From the NCBI GenBank assembly GCA_937911965.1, contig CALDPL010000019.1, forward strand, positions 1 through 17,131: a stretch of 17,131 nucleotides of DNA. The letters are read 5' to 3'. Numbering within the stretch: the first letter of the stretch is position 1; each line of letters begins with the position of its first letter. Under the pieces are notes generated by a model. That model did no database searches. It was not told the DNA's origin and worked only from the letters and a program-made list of their open reading frames with translations. This document shows, piece after piece, positions 1 through 6,255 of this stretch. A program made the translations under genes and the position numbers. This DNA is from an uncultured Allomuricauda sp. Lineage in GTDB: Bacteria > Bacteroidota > Bacteroidia > Flavobacteriales > Flavobacteriaceae.

Positions 1-1
1 C

Positions 2-607
2 TCGGAACTCTCCAGAAAGGATGAAATTTTCACCTCGGACACGGGCCTGTTGAGCATAGCGGGAGGGAAGCTCACGGGATACAGAAAGATGGCGGAACGG
101 GTGGTCAACAGGATTGCCAAACGCATGGAGGATGAGCAGGGAGCCGTTCTTAAACCCTGTACCACCGACAAGATTCCCCTTTGCGGCAACGGCTTCAAGA
201 AATACAAACAGGTCAAAAATTATATCGCCACGATATTGGACCGGATCCAGGACAGTGGATTTACGTCCCAAGATGCCCACTATTTGGTGACCACTTATGG
301 GAAGCAGACCCAAACAATCTTGGAACTGTACACCCAGATTCGGGACGAGGACCCCCACCGACGTATGGTCCGGGCGGAGGCCCGCTTTGCCATAGCCCAC
401 GAGATGGCCCTCGATCCCTTGGATTTCTTTATCCGAAGGACGGGAAGGATGTACTTTGACATTGAAAGTGTCCGAAAATACAGGGAGGCCGTTCTGGAGG
501 AATTCCGAACTGCCTTCAAATACGATGGCAAGGCCATGGAGGCCATGGACCGGGCCCTGGATGCCTCCCTGAAGGAACATTCCGATTTTTCCAGGGATCG
601 GGGGTAA
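2..607 (+). CDS. glpD: Glycerol-3-phosphate dehydrogenase, C-terminal part (5' end outside window)
   Basis: This is the last ~200 residues of the FAD-dependent, membrane-associated enzyme that oxidises sn-glycerol 3-phosphate to dihydroxyacetone phosphate and passes electrons to quinone. The reading frame is open to the left edge and begins in the segment LLSIAGGKLTGYRKMAERVV, the typical GGK-LT-YR-MAE signature near the end of the FAD domain. It is followed by the helical C-terminal domain, with YLVTTYGKQTQTILEL and the run RAEARFAIAHEMALDPLDFF, where the family has E-x-R/Y-A-x-x-x-E-x-A-x-x-x-x-D. The gene ends at a TAA just before a GC-rich stretch. gpsA, the biosynthetic G3P dehydrogenase, lies at the other end of the window, but the accessory island separates the two and no operon is implied. 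Only the upstream FAD-binding half is missing, because of the window edge. Confidence 0.95.
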   Translation, partial: SELSRKDEIFTSDTGLLSIAGGKLTGYRKMAERVVNRIAKRMEDEQGAVLKPCTTDKIPLCGNGFKKYKQVKNYIATILDRIQDSGFTSQDAHYLVTTYGKQTQTILELYTQIRDEDPHRRMVRAEARFAIAHEMALDPLDFFIRRTGRMYFDIESVRKYREAVLEEFRTAFKYDGKAMEAMDRALDASLKEHSDFSRDRG

Positions 608-896
608 ATCATTTTGTCCCCCTTGGGGGAATCCATCTCATGGGGCCAACCTCCTTTTGCAGGGAAGGATTGCCGATTACACAAAAAAACCTGCCGTCCA
701 TACAAAATTTACGGTCAGGGCATTGTATTATTTTGTAATTTCATTGGGTCGTGCCCGAACCAGGTTCATCGGCAGGGAAGGCCCCTGCCCTATGTCCGCT
801 CCCCGTTAAGGGCCCCGACCCGACGGTTCCCGGGTTCCTGCATATCTCCCAGATTGGAATTATACCGTTGGAAAACATTTGCAAAAAACTGAACGG

Positions 897-1580
897 ATGA
901 CCCTTGTACAGCCCAAAACCAAGCAGGTGCTTATCGTGGAGGACCACGCTCTGAGCAGTACGGGGTACAAGCTGATTTTGGAGGATCCGGTTAAATTGGA
1001 CGATGAACCGACCTACGAGGTCAAGACAGCCCATACTTTAAAGGAAGCGCATGATTGTTTGATGGAGGTGGATGGAATCTTCGATATCGTCCTATTGGAC
1101 ATCCGTATGAAGGCCTATCCGGAGTTGAAACTGTTTTCGGGGGAGGATCTGGGCCAAGTGATAGTGGAGCGGTTTGGAGACACCAAGATAATCGTATTGA
1201 CGAGCATTCTGGACAAGAACAGGTTGAACGGGATATTGAAAGCCTTGAAACCTGCGGGCTTTTTAATTAAAACGGATGTCGACCCCAAGTCCCTGAAAGA
1301 TGCCTTTAGGCAGGTATCCAATGGCATGCGATATTATTCCAATTCGATAATGGACCTTATAGAGGGCAACTATCTTTCGGGCATTGAACTGGACGATGGG
1401 GAGAGGGAGTTTCTATACCTACTGTCAATAGGCGTTCCGACCACCGGGATTCCCGATCATCTGCCCTGGTCCCTTTCGAAGGTGGAGAAAAAGAAAAGAA
1501 AGCTCAGGGAGCAATTGGATGTCGAGGGGAAAAACATCATGGCCCTGATCCACAGGGCCCGGGAGTTGGGGATCATTTAA
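897..1580 (+). CDS. NarL/LuxR-type response regulator (cassette 1)
   Basis: A 227-residue two-component response regulator that should bind DNA when phosphorylated. The N-terminal receiver domain (about 9-140) keeps all the usual residues: acidic pair E15-D16 in VLIVED, phospho-acceptor D68 in IVLLDIRM, T102 in IIVLTSI and K125 in GFLIKTD. Residues 166-227 look like a divergent GerE/LuxR helix-turn-helix, starting ELDDGEREFLYLLSIGV and ending in RARELGII. I chose the ATG at 897; a TTG at 879 in the same frame would add six residues. No histidine kinase is in the window, so it is an orphan here. The C39/VKOR/thioredoxin fusion follows 207 bp downstream. Broken copies of this gene lie at 8738-9059 and 11653-12192, each again upstream of a thioredoxin remnant and a peptide gene, which suggests it regulates the peptide cassettes (inference). 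Confidence 0.87.
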   Translation: MTLVQPKTKQVLIVEDHALSSTGYKLILEDPVKLDDEPTYEVKTAHTLKEAHDCLMEVDGIFDIVLLDIRMKAYPELKLFSGEDLGQVIVERFGDTKIIVLTSILDKNRLNGILKALKPAGFLIKTDVDPKSLKDAFRQVSNGMRYYSNSIMDLIEGNYLSGIELDDGEREFLYLLSIGVPTTGIPDHLPWSLSKVEKKKRKLREQLDVEGKNIMALIHRARELGII

Positions 1581-1787
1581 TGGGGATTTGGGGAAAACTC
1601 CCAAAATTATGCGGTTTTCATACCCCCTGGAGCCAATTCAATACCATAGTTTTATCGCATTGTCGGGATTTTGCCGATAAGATCCAATGACAGGGTTAAA
1701 AAAGAGAGATGGGCAAAAATGGGTTGGGCATGCCCTTCCCATGGGTCATTCAACAGAGAACCCCATCACCCGTGAACTTAAACCGCT
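1581..1787 (+). other. Intergenic region between response regulator and VKOR fusion, conserved in the other cassettes
   Basis: No gene is visible. The first ~100 bp contain a weak inverted repeat (GAAAAC near 1593, GTTTTC near 1614) and then TAGTTTTATCGC and CGGGATTTTGCC. Related sequence follows the response-regulator remnant at 12193-12290 and, more weakly, the one ending at 9059, where the hairpin AAAACCAC/GTGGTTTT is clearer. The stretch therefore travelled with the cassette and may terminate the regulator transcript or carry the promoter of the fusion gene. That role is inference. Confidence 0.4.
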
Positions 1788-3368
1788 ATGGACAACTGTA
1801 CTGCCGTGACCGGAAATTTATTGGCCAGACTCAAGATCGGATATACCGATCGATTTTTAATGGACACTATTCTTTCCCACCCGGAACATCCCAGTTTGTT
1901 GGCCGTTTCGGACACCCTATCGAAATACCAAATTGAGGACCTTCCGGTAAAAGTGGATGGCCACAGGCTCCAAGGACTTCCATTGCCGTGTATTGTACAA
2001 TTGTCAGACAACGGCGGGATGTTCCATGTTTTGACCCGTTATTCCGCAAAGGAGTCCATCTATTTGAATGACAAAGGAAAACAGGTGGCGATTCCTACCA
2101 AGGAATTCTTGACCAGATGGACCGGGGTTTGTCTATTGGCCGAAACAACTGCGGATTCAGGTGAACCCGGTATTGCGGAGAAATTGGCCAGGAGAAGAAC
2201 CATGGCCATTTTCAAATGGGCCGGGGCATTTTTCCTGTTGGTCTGGGCAGTTTTCAGCTTTTCCGATTCCCAACTTGCACCAGAAATAAATCCGTTGTTG
2301 GTCGGGGCATATGCATTGTTTAAAGTATCGGGACTTGCCGTGGGGACAATGTTGCTCTGGTACGAGGTGGACAAATACAATCCCACACTGCAAAGTTTTT
2401 GTTCAGGCGGCAAGAAGGTGAACTGTGATTCTGTCCTGAATTCCAAATATGCAAAAGTCTTTGATGGAAAGGTGAGTTTGGGGTCGATCGGTTTCTCATA
2501 CTTCTTCGGCACGTTTTTCTTTTTGCCCATCAGCGGTTTTTCCGGTACATCCCTGGCCCCCTTGGCCTATTTGAGTTTTGCCTCCCTTCCCATAGTGGCC
2601 ATATCCGCTTACTATCAGGGTTTGGTAATCAAACAATGGTGCAAATTCTGTATCGTTGTACAAGCGGTATTGCTTCTGGAAGCGGTAATCGCTTTCTTGG
2701 GTGGGTTTCATTCAATCGGATTGGAGTTTGGCCCATTGTCACTGTTGTTGGCATTGCTTCTTATCCCTATTCCTTTGTGGAATTGGCTCAAACCATTGCT
2801 CGAAAAGGAAAAGGAAGTCAATCTATATAAACGTGGGCTCAAGAAGTTAAAGAACAATCCCGATGTGTTCATGGGTTTGTTGCGGAAAAGCCGAAAAATA
2901 GAAACCGATGTTGAAGGTTTGGGCATTTCCTTAAGAAATGACACAGCAAGATATGATGTCATAAAAGTATGTAACCCCTATTGCGGGCCTTGTTCCAAAG
3001 CTCATCCTTTATTGGATGAACTGTACCAAAAAGGGTCGATCAACCTACAAATTATCTTCACCGCCAGCGAAGAGGAAAATGATCGAAGGTATAGTCCCGT
3101 AAGCCACTTATTGGCCATTCACATGACCGACCCCAATGGTATAGCAAAAGCACTGGATGACTGGTATATGGCCGACCAAAAGGATTATGGTGTTTTTGCG
3201 GACAAATATCCGCTGAATGGAGAGATACATCAGCAAAAAGAAAGGATAAAACAAATGTGGGATTGGTGCAAAGTTGAAAAGATCACACATACTCCGACCG
3301 TTTTTATCAATGGACACGAATTGCCCAAGGAATATGGTATTGAAGATATTAAAGGGATTCTCGGATAA
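1788..3368 (+). CDS. C39-like / VKOR / thioredoxin fusion membrane protein
   Basis: A 526-residue protein predicted to make disulfide bonds. Residues 1-120 resemble a C39 peptidase domain (PSLLAVSDTLSKYQIE, then H80 at the catalytic His position), but the canonical Q..D-CGxxC start is absent, so it is probably a non-catalytic leader-binding domain. Residues 140-330 form a VKOR membrane domain with several hydrophobic segments, the loop cysteines C205 and C213 and the active-site pair WCKFC (C285, C288). A soluble thioredoxin/DsbA-like domain follows, with CGPC at 399-402 and a cis-Pro loop at T502-P503. All catalytic cysteines of the VKOR and thioredoxin parts are present. The gene lies downstream of the response regulator and ends 6 bp before a hairpin and the structured element that precede peptide 1. 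Remnants of its 3' end occur at 9140-9405 and 12340-12565. Family knowledge: VKOR-Trx fusions oxidise secreted proteins. Inference: the substrates here are the cysteine-rich peptides. Confidence 0.9.
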   Translation: MDNCTAVTGNLLARLKIGYTDRFLMDTILSHPEHPSLLAVSDTLSKYQIEDLPVKVDGHRLQGLPLPCIVQLSDNGGMFHVLTRYSAKESIYLNDKGKQVAIPTKEFLTRWTGVCLLAETTADSGEPGIAEKLARRRTMAIFKWAGAFFLLVWAVFSFSDSQLAPEINPLLVGAYALFKVSGLAVGTMLLWYEVDKYNPTLQSFCSGGKKVNCDSVLNSKYAKVFDGKVSLGSIGFSYFFGTFFFLPISGFSGTSLAPLAYLSFASLPIVAISAYYQGLVIKQWCKFCIVVQAVLLLEAVIAFLGGFHSIGLEFGPLSLLLALLLIPIPLWNWLKPLLEKEKEVNLYKRGLKKLKNNPDVFMGLLRKSRKIETDVEGLGISLRNDTARYDVIKVCNPYCGPCSKAHPLLDELYQKGSINLQIIFTASEEENDRRYSPVSHLLAIHMTDPNGIAKALDDWYMADQKDYGVFADKYPLNGEIHQQKERIKQMWDWCKVEKITHTPTVFINGHELPKEYGIEDIKGILG

Positions 3369-3374
3369 ACAAAA

Positions 3375-3468
3375 GGCCCAAGAATTAATCCTTGGGCCAT
3401 GAACGATATTGCTTTCGCGAAGCATGGACCGAAACCTTGACGGTCCCCAAACGTTCAGGGCAAAGTTA
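3375..3468. promoter_or_regulatory. Structured element copy A: hairpin plus three-way junction
   Basis: First of three well-conserved copies. It starts with an 8-bp perfect hairpin (GGCCCAAG 3375-3382 / CTTGGGCC 3391-3398). A predicted three-way junction follows: P1 TGAACG 3400-3405 with CGTTCA 3452-3457, P2 GCTTTCGCGAAGC 3411-3423, and P3 GGACCG 3426-3431 with CGGTCC 3441-3446 around the loop AAACCTTGA. It ends in GGGCAAAGTTAATTTT. Before the IS inserted, the peptide 1 start codon would have been about 30 bp from the end of the element. The minus strand of CAAAGTTA reads TAACTTTG, a perfect Bacteroidota -7 box, and the first hairpin is followed on that strand by TTTTGTTT, so a minus-strand small RNA is one possibility. 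A plus-strand mRNA leader is the other. Confidence 0.7.
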
Positions 3469-3484
3469 ATTTTAAATTTTTGTT

Positions 3485-4783
3485 CACTAGTGTCCACTAA
3501 ACGTTAATGTTCGTTCTTTGAAAGTATTGTAATCATTGGCTTCCAGCGTTTTTCTATAGCGTGACGATTTGAATTACTTTGTTCATGTTTTTATAATTCT
3601 TGATCCATGAACAACGGCAAATATATTTTCTCACAATTGACAGAGTTTCTGCCGCGGCGCATTTTTGACCGCATGGTGGCCAAACATGATGGCAACAGGT
3701 ACGTCAAGCATTTCACCTGCTGGAACCAGCTTCTCTGTATGATCTTTGGCCAATTGACGGCCCGGGACAGCCTCCGTGACCTGATTACTGTCATTGAGGC
3801 CCATAGCCCTAAGTCCTATCACCTCGGGTTTGGGAAGAGCGTTACCCGGAGCAATCTGGCCAAGGCCAATGAAAATCGTAACAGTAATATCTTTGAGGAG
3901 TTTGCCTATTGCCTGATCGATATTGCCCGCAAAAAACGCTCCAATGATGATTTTGTGGTAAAGGGGAAGGTTTACGCCTTTGATTCCTCTACCATAGACT
4001 TGTGCCTGAGCGTGTTTTGGTGGGCCAAGTTCCGTAAGGCCAAAGGGGGCATCAAGCTTCACACGCTTTTCGATATAACCACCCAGATCCCGGCATTTAT
4101 CCACATTACGGCCGCAACGGTAAATGACATGAATGCCATGGATGTCATCCCATATGAAGCAGGGGCCCATTACGTGTTTGACCGTGGGTATGTGGACTAT
4201 CAAAGGCTCTACAAAATAGAAAGGCCCCAAGCCTACTTTGTGGTCAGGGCCAAGTCCAACCTAAAGTTCAGGAGGATGTATTCCAAAAAAACCGATAGAA
4301 CCACCGGGGTATTATGCGACCAATCGGGCAAGCTCACCGGGTTCTATGTTTCCAAGGATTATCCAGATAAGTTGCGCAGGGTCAAGTTCCATGATCAAGA
4401 GACCGGGCGCACTTTCGTCTTCCTGACCAACAACTACGAACTGTCCGCCTTGGAGATAGCCCTATTATATAAAAACCGTTGGCAGGTAGAGCTCTTTTTC
4501 AAATGGATCAAGCAGCATTTAAGGATCAAATCTTTTTGGGGGACATCCGAAAATGCTGTCCGGATCCAAATTTACACCGCCATCATTACATATTGTCTGG
4601 TGGCAATTGTGGGTCAAGAACTGAAAATTGAACGTTCGACCTACGAAATATTACAGGTCCTGGGGGTATCCCTACTGGACAAAACCCCTGTAAATGAACT
4701 GTTTAACAATATAGACTACAATGATATCAAAGAACTTGAACACAATCAACTGAAAATCAGTCTATTTTAAGTGGACACTAGTG
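3485..4783 (+). mobile_element. Complete IS4-family insertion sequence with 9-bp target duplication
   Basis: A 1299-bp element. Its ends are inverted repeats: left CACTAGTGTCCACTAAA and right (reverse complement) CACTAGTGTCCACTTAAA, identical over the first 14 bases. The flanking 9 bp ATTTTTGTT at 3476-3484 is repeated exactly at 4784-4792, so the insertion footprint is clean. A single transposase gene fills it. The insertion separates the structured element A from the start codon of peptide 1. With the element and one duplication removed, the peptide start again lies about 30 bp after the structured element, as for the other peptides. The clean ends and intact transposase suggest a recent insertion. 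Confidence 0.93.
3607..4770 (+). CDS. IS4-family transposase with N-terminal DUF4372-like domain
   Basis: A 387-residue DDE transposase. The N-terminus (FSQLTEFLPRRIFDRMVAKH to about residue 75) matches the DUF4372-type domain common in Bacteroidota IS4 elements. The catalytic core has D126 in FDSSTIDLCLS, D192 in VFDRGYVDYQ and E295 within the IS4 signature Y-2-R-3-E-6-K (Y288, R291, E295, K302). The length is normal for the family and there is no internal stop, so the element is probably active. The gene starts 122 bp inside the left inverted repeat and ends 13 bp before the right end of the element. Confidence 0.95.
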   Translation: MNNGKYIFSQLTEFLPRRIFDRMVAKHDGNRYVKHFTCWNQLLCMIFGQLTARDSLRDLITVIEAHSPKSYHLGFGKSVTRSNLAKANENRNSNIFEEFAYCLIDIARKKRSNDDFVVKGKVYAFDSSTIDLCLSVFWWAKFRKAKGGIKLHTLFDITTQIPAFIHITAATVNDMNAMDVIPYEAGAHYVFDRGYVDYQRLYKIERPQAYFVVRAKSNLKFRRMYSKKTDRTTGVLCDQSGKLTGFYVSKDYPDKLRRVKFHDQETGRTFVFLTNNYELSALEIALLYKNRWQVELFFKWIKQHLRIKSFWGTSENAVRIQIYTAIITYCLVAIVGQELKIERSTYEILQVLGVSLLDKTPVNELFNNIDYNDIKELEHNQLKISLF

Positions 4784-4796
4784 ATTTTTGTTTATT

Positions 4797-5000
4797 ATGA
4801 AAAGTTTAGATTTAAACAAGTTGGACCTTGGAGCGGAAAACCTGCTCCATAGAGATCAGTTAAAAAATGTTATTGGAGGATTTGAAAAGCCGTATGATGG
4901 ATTTGAATGTGCGAATGATTATGAAAGATGTGATAGTGCCCATCCTGATGATTTTTATGATTTTCAGGAATGTATGTTCTGGGCAGGTTGTCTTTATTGA
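4797..5000 (+). CDS. Peptide 1: cysteine-rich precursor with double-glycine leader (4 Cys)
   Basis: A 67-residue precursor. Residues 1-28 are a leader beginning MKSLDLNKLDLG and ending ENLLHRDQLKNVIGG, the Gly-Gly site cut by C39-type exporters. The predicted core is 39 residues, strongly acidic and aromatic, with cysteines at 38, 45, 59 and 65. The ATG at 4797 is fixed by alignment with the three other precursors in the window, all of which have Gly-Gly at 27-28. The IS4-family insertion lies immediately upstream and cuts it off from the structured element A, so expression may be lost or may now depend on the IS. A GLPGLI protein gene follows 79 bp downstream, after a hairpin. The mature activity (bacteriocin, signal or other) cannot be told from sequence. 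Confidence 0.85.
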   Translation: MKSLDLNKLDLGAENLLHRDQLKNVIGGFEKPYDGFECANDYERCDSAHPDDFYDFQECMFWAGCLY

Positions 5001-5025
5001 TTCTTCCAAACTTTAATTTTAAACT

Positions 5026-5060
5026 GACACCCCTTAACCAGTATTGGCAAAAGGGGTGTC
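5026..5060 (+). terminator. Intercistronic hairpin between peptide 1 and GLPGLI gene
   Basis: GACACCCCTT (5026-5035) pairs perfectly with AAGGGGTGTC (5051-5060) around a 15-nt loop. No T-run follows, so it is more likely an mRNA-stabilising or partial-termination hairpin that lets the peptide be made in excess over the downstream GLPGLI protein. Confidence 0.45.
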
Positions 5061-5079
5061 CCCCAATCATGATACATTT

Positions 5080-5808
5080 ATGAAAAAATTATTATTGATC
5101 GTATGCATAATAAGTGTCAACCATGTTCATTCCCAGAACGTAAAGGCAAAAGTTGTTTATGAGGCCACATCGGTTGGAATAAATGCCTCAAGGCTTGGGT
5201 TGGACTACAAATATCCGGATAATGAAATTCTGGATTTACCTAAAAAACCCGTTTTATTCCATTTAATCGTTAATGGGAACGAGGCAGTGTTTCAGCCCGA
5301 ACATGATTTGCCCACAAAAAAGAAATTGGGCTTCACCTATGATAAGACCGCCGTTTTGGCCCAACACGATAAGGTCTATTACACAAATTCAAATACTGGT
5401 GAATCCTTTTTTCAAAGTTTTTGGACAGTGAATACTTTGGTGTACACTGATGAGGTGACTTGGAAACTTGGTGAAGAATCCAAGAAAATTGGAGGTTATT
5501 TATGCCATAAGGCCACAGCTGAAATAAAGGCTAAACAATTAAAAGGGATGAATTATATCCGCCCAATCGAGGCATGGTTTACCAAAGAGATTCCAATCCA
5601 ATTCGGCATCCAAAATCTCAATGGACTTCCTGGATTGATGCTGGAACTACATCTGGATTATGAAAAGGGAAGCGTCAGTTTCAAGGCTTTGGATGTTCAA
5701 TTGCCCTTGGATGAAAAGCTAGAAATGGTTAGGCCCGTGGGCAGTCAGAAAGTATCCCATGAAGAATACTTGGAAATGATTGATTTGATAATCAAGAAAA
5801 GATTATAA
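5080..5808 (+). CDS. GLPGLI-family secreted protein, partner of peptide 1
   Basis: A 242-residue exported protein with signal peptide MKKLLLIVCIISVNHVHS before QNVKAKVVYEA. It carries the family signature NGLPGLMLELHLDYEKGSV from residue 181 and the conserved IGGYLCHKA region around C142. The family is Bacteroidota-specific and of unknown biochemical function; the fold is thought to be beta-rich and periplasmic or surface-exposed. I chose the ATG at 5080 because it begins the signal peptide; an in-frame upstream start at 5044 would put 12 unrelated residues before it. It follows peptide 1 after a hairpin. A second GLPGLI gene overlaps peptide 4, so pairing of this family with a leader peptide occurs twice in the window and suggests a role in immunity, maturation or reception of the peptide (inference). 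Confidence 0.88.
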   Translation: MKKLLLIVCIISVNHVHSQNVKAKVVYEATSVGINASRLGLDYKYPDNEILDLPKKPVLFHLIVNGNEAVFQPEHDLPTKKKLGFTYDKTAVLAQHDKVYYTNSNTGESFFQSFWTVNTLVYTDEVTWKLGEESKKIGGYLCHKATAEIKAKQLKGMNYIRPIEAWFTKEIPIQFGIQNLNGLPGLMLELHLDYEKGSVSFKALDVQLPLDEKLEMVRPVGSQKVSHEEYLEMIDLIIKKRL

Positions 5809-5892
5809 GGCTTCTTTTTCAATCAATGTTTCCTATTAATTAATTGGGAAGTTGAAAGAAAGATTCGAGAGGCATAGTGACATGAAATTTCC

Positions 5893-5985
5893 CCCCAAGA
5901 CATTTGTCTTGGGGAATGAACAAAATTGCTTTCGCGAAGCATGGACCGAAACCTTGACGGTCCCTAAACGTTCAGGGCAAAGTTA
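5893..5985. promoter_or_regulatory. Structured element copy B, upstream of peptide 2
   Basis: This copy has the same architecture as copy A and nearly the same sequence in the junction. A 9-bp hairpin CCCCAAGAC (5893-5901) / GTCTTGGGG (5906-5914) differs completely in sequence from that of copy A but occupies the same place. P1 is TGAAC 5917-5921 with GTTCA 5970-5974, P2 is GCTTTCGCGAAGC 5928-5940, and P3 is GGACCG 5943-5948 with CGGTCC 5958-5963. CAAAGTTA (5978-5985) again closes it, 20 bp before the ATG of peptide 2. The first hairpin has no T-run on either strand. Confidence 0.7.
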
Positions 5986-6004
5986 ATTTTAAAACTTTTA
6001 AATC

Positions 6005-6202
6005 ATGAAAAATTTGAGTTTAAAAAATTTGAATTTTAGTGCGGACAGCCTATTACCAAGAGAACAGTTAAAGACGGTATTTGGAGGACACCTCATTAAG
6101 GATTGCCCTGATGGTCATGCAAAGTGCAGTTGTTCAAATCCTGATGGGAGTGTTACCGTAGGTTGCTCCTCGAGCGGGAACTGTGATGGTTTTTGCGATT
6201 GA
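6005..6202 (+). CDS. Peptide 2: cysteine-rich precursor with double-glycine leader (6 Cys)
   Basis: A 65-residue precursor. The leader of 28 residues starts MKNLSLKNLNFSAD and ends SLLPREQLKTVFGG. The core of 37 residues has six cysteines, is rich in Gly, Ser and Asp, and contains DCPDGHAKCSC. The CPDG-x-x-C start resembles that of peptide 3 (CPDGKPC), so these two cores may be related, while peptides 1 and 4 differ. It is preceded at 20 bp by the conserved CAAAGTTA end of structured element B and followed by a terminator-like hairpin and a TlpA-like thioredoxin gene. The even cysteine number and the neighbouring thiol-disulfide protein fit a disulfide-bonded secreted product. Confidence 0.85.
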   Translation: MKNLSLKNLNFSADSLLPREQLKTVFGGHLIKDCPDGHAKCSCSNPDGSVTVGCSSSGNCDGFCD

Positions 6203-6215
6203 TAGTGTTAAATTT

Positions 6216-6237
6216 GGCCCGGTATATCTACCGGGCC
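6216..6237 (+). terminator. Strong hairpin after peptide 2
   Basis: GGCCCGGTA (6216-6224) and TACCGGGCC (6229-6237) form a perfect 9-bp stem with a 4-nt loop, followed by ATTTATCC. It lies 14 bp after the peptide 2 stop and 19 bp before the next start codon. It is probably a terminator or attenuator that lowers expression of the TlpA-like gene relative to the peptide. The T-run is short, so termination may be partial. Confidence 0.6.
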
Positions 6238-6255
6238 ATTTATCCGTATTATAAT

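Noticed and set aside
608..896. GC-rich intergenic stretch after glpD, examined for an RNA gene
   Set aside because: It holds short inverted repeats such as CCCCCTTGGGGG but no tRNA-like or repeated structure, and it lacks the P3 loop of the structured elements.
3375..3398. GGCCCAAG/CTTGGGCC hairpin as an ordinary plus-strand terminator of the VKOR fusion gene
   Set aside because: No T-run follows on the plus strand and an equivalent hairpin precedes every copy of the structured element, so I treat it as part of that element.
4870..5070. Minus-strand open frame over peptide 1
   Set aside because: It is antisense to the leader-peptide gene, whose leader matches three others, and it shows no domain or signal of its own.
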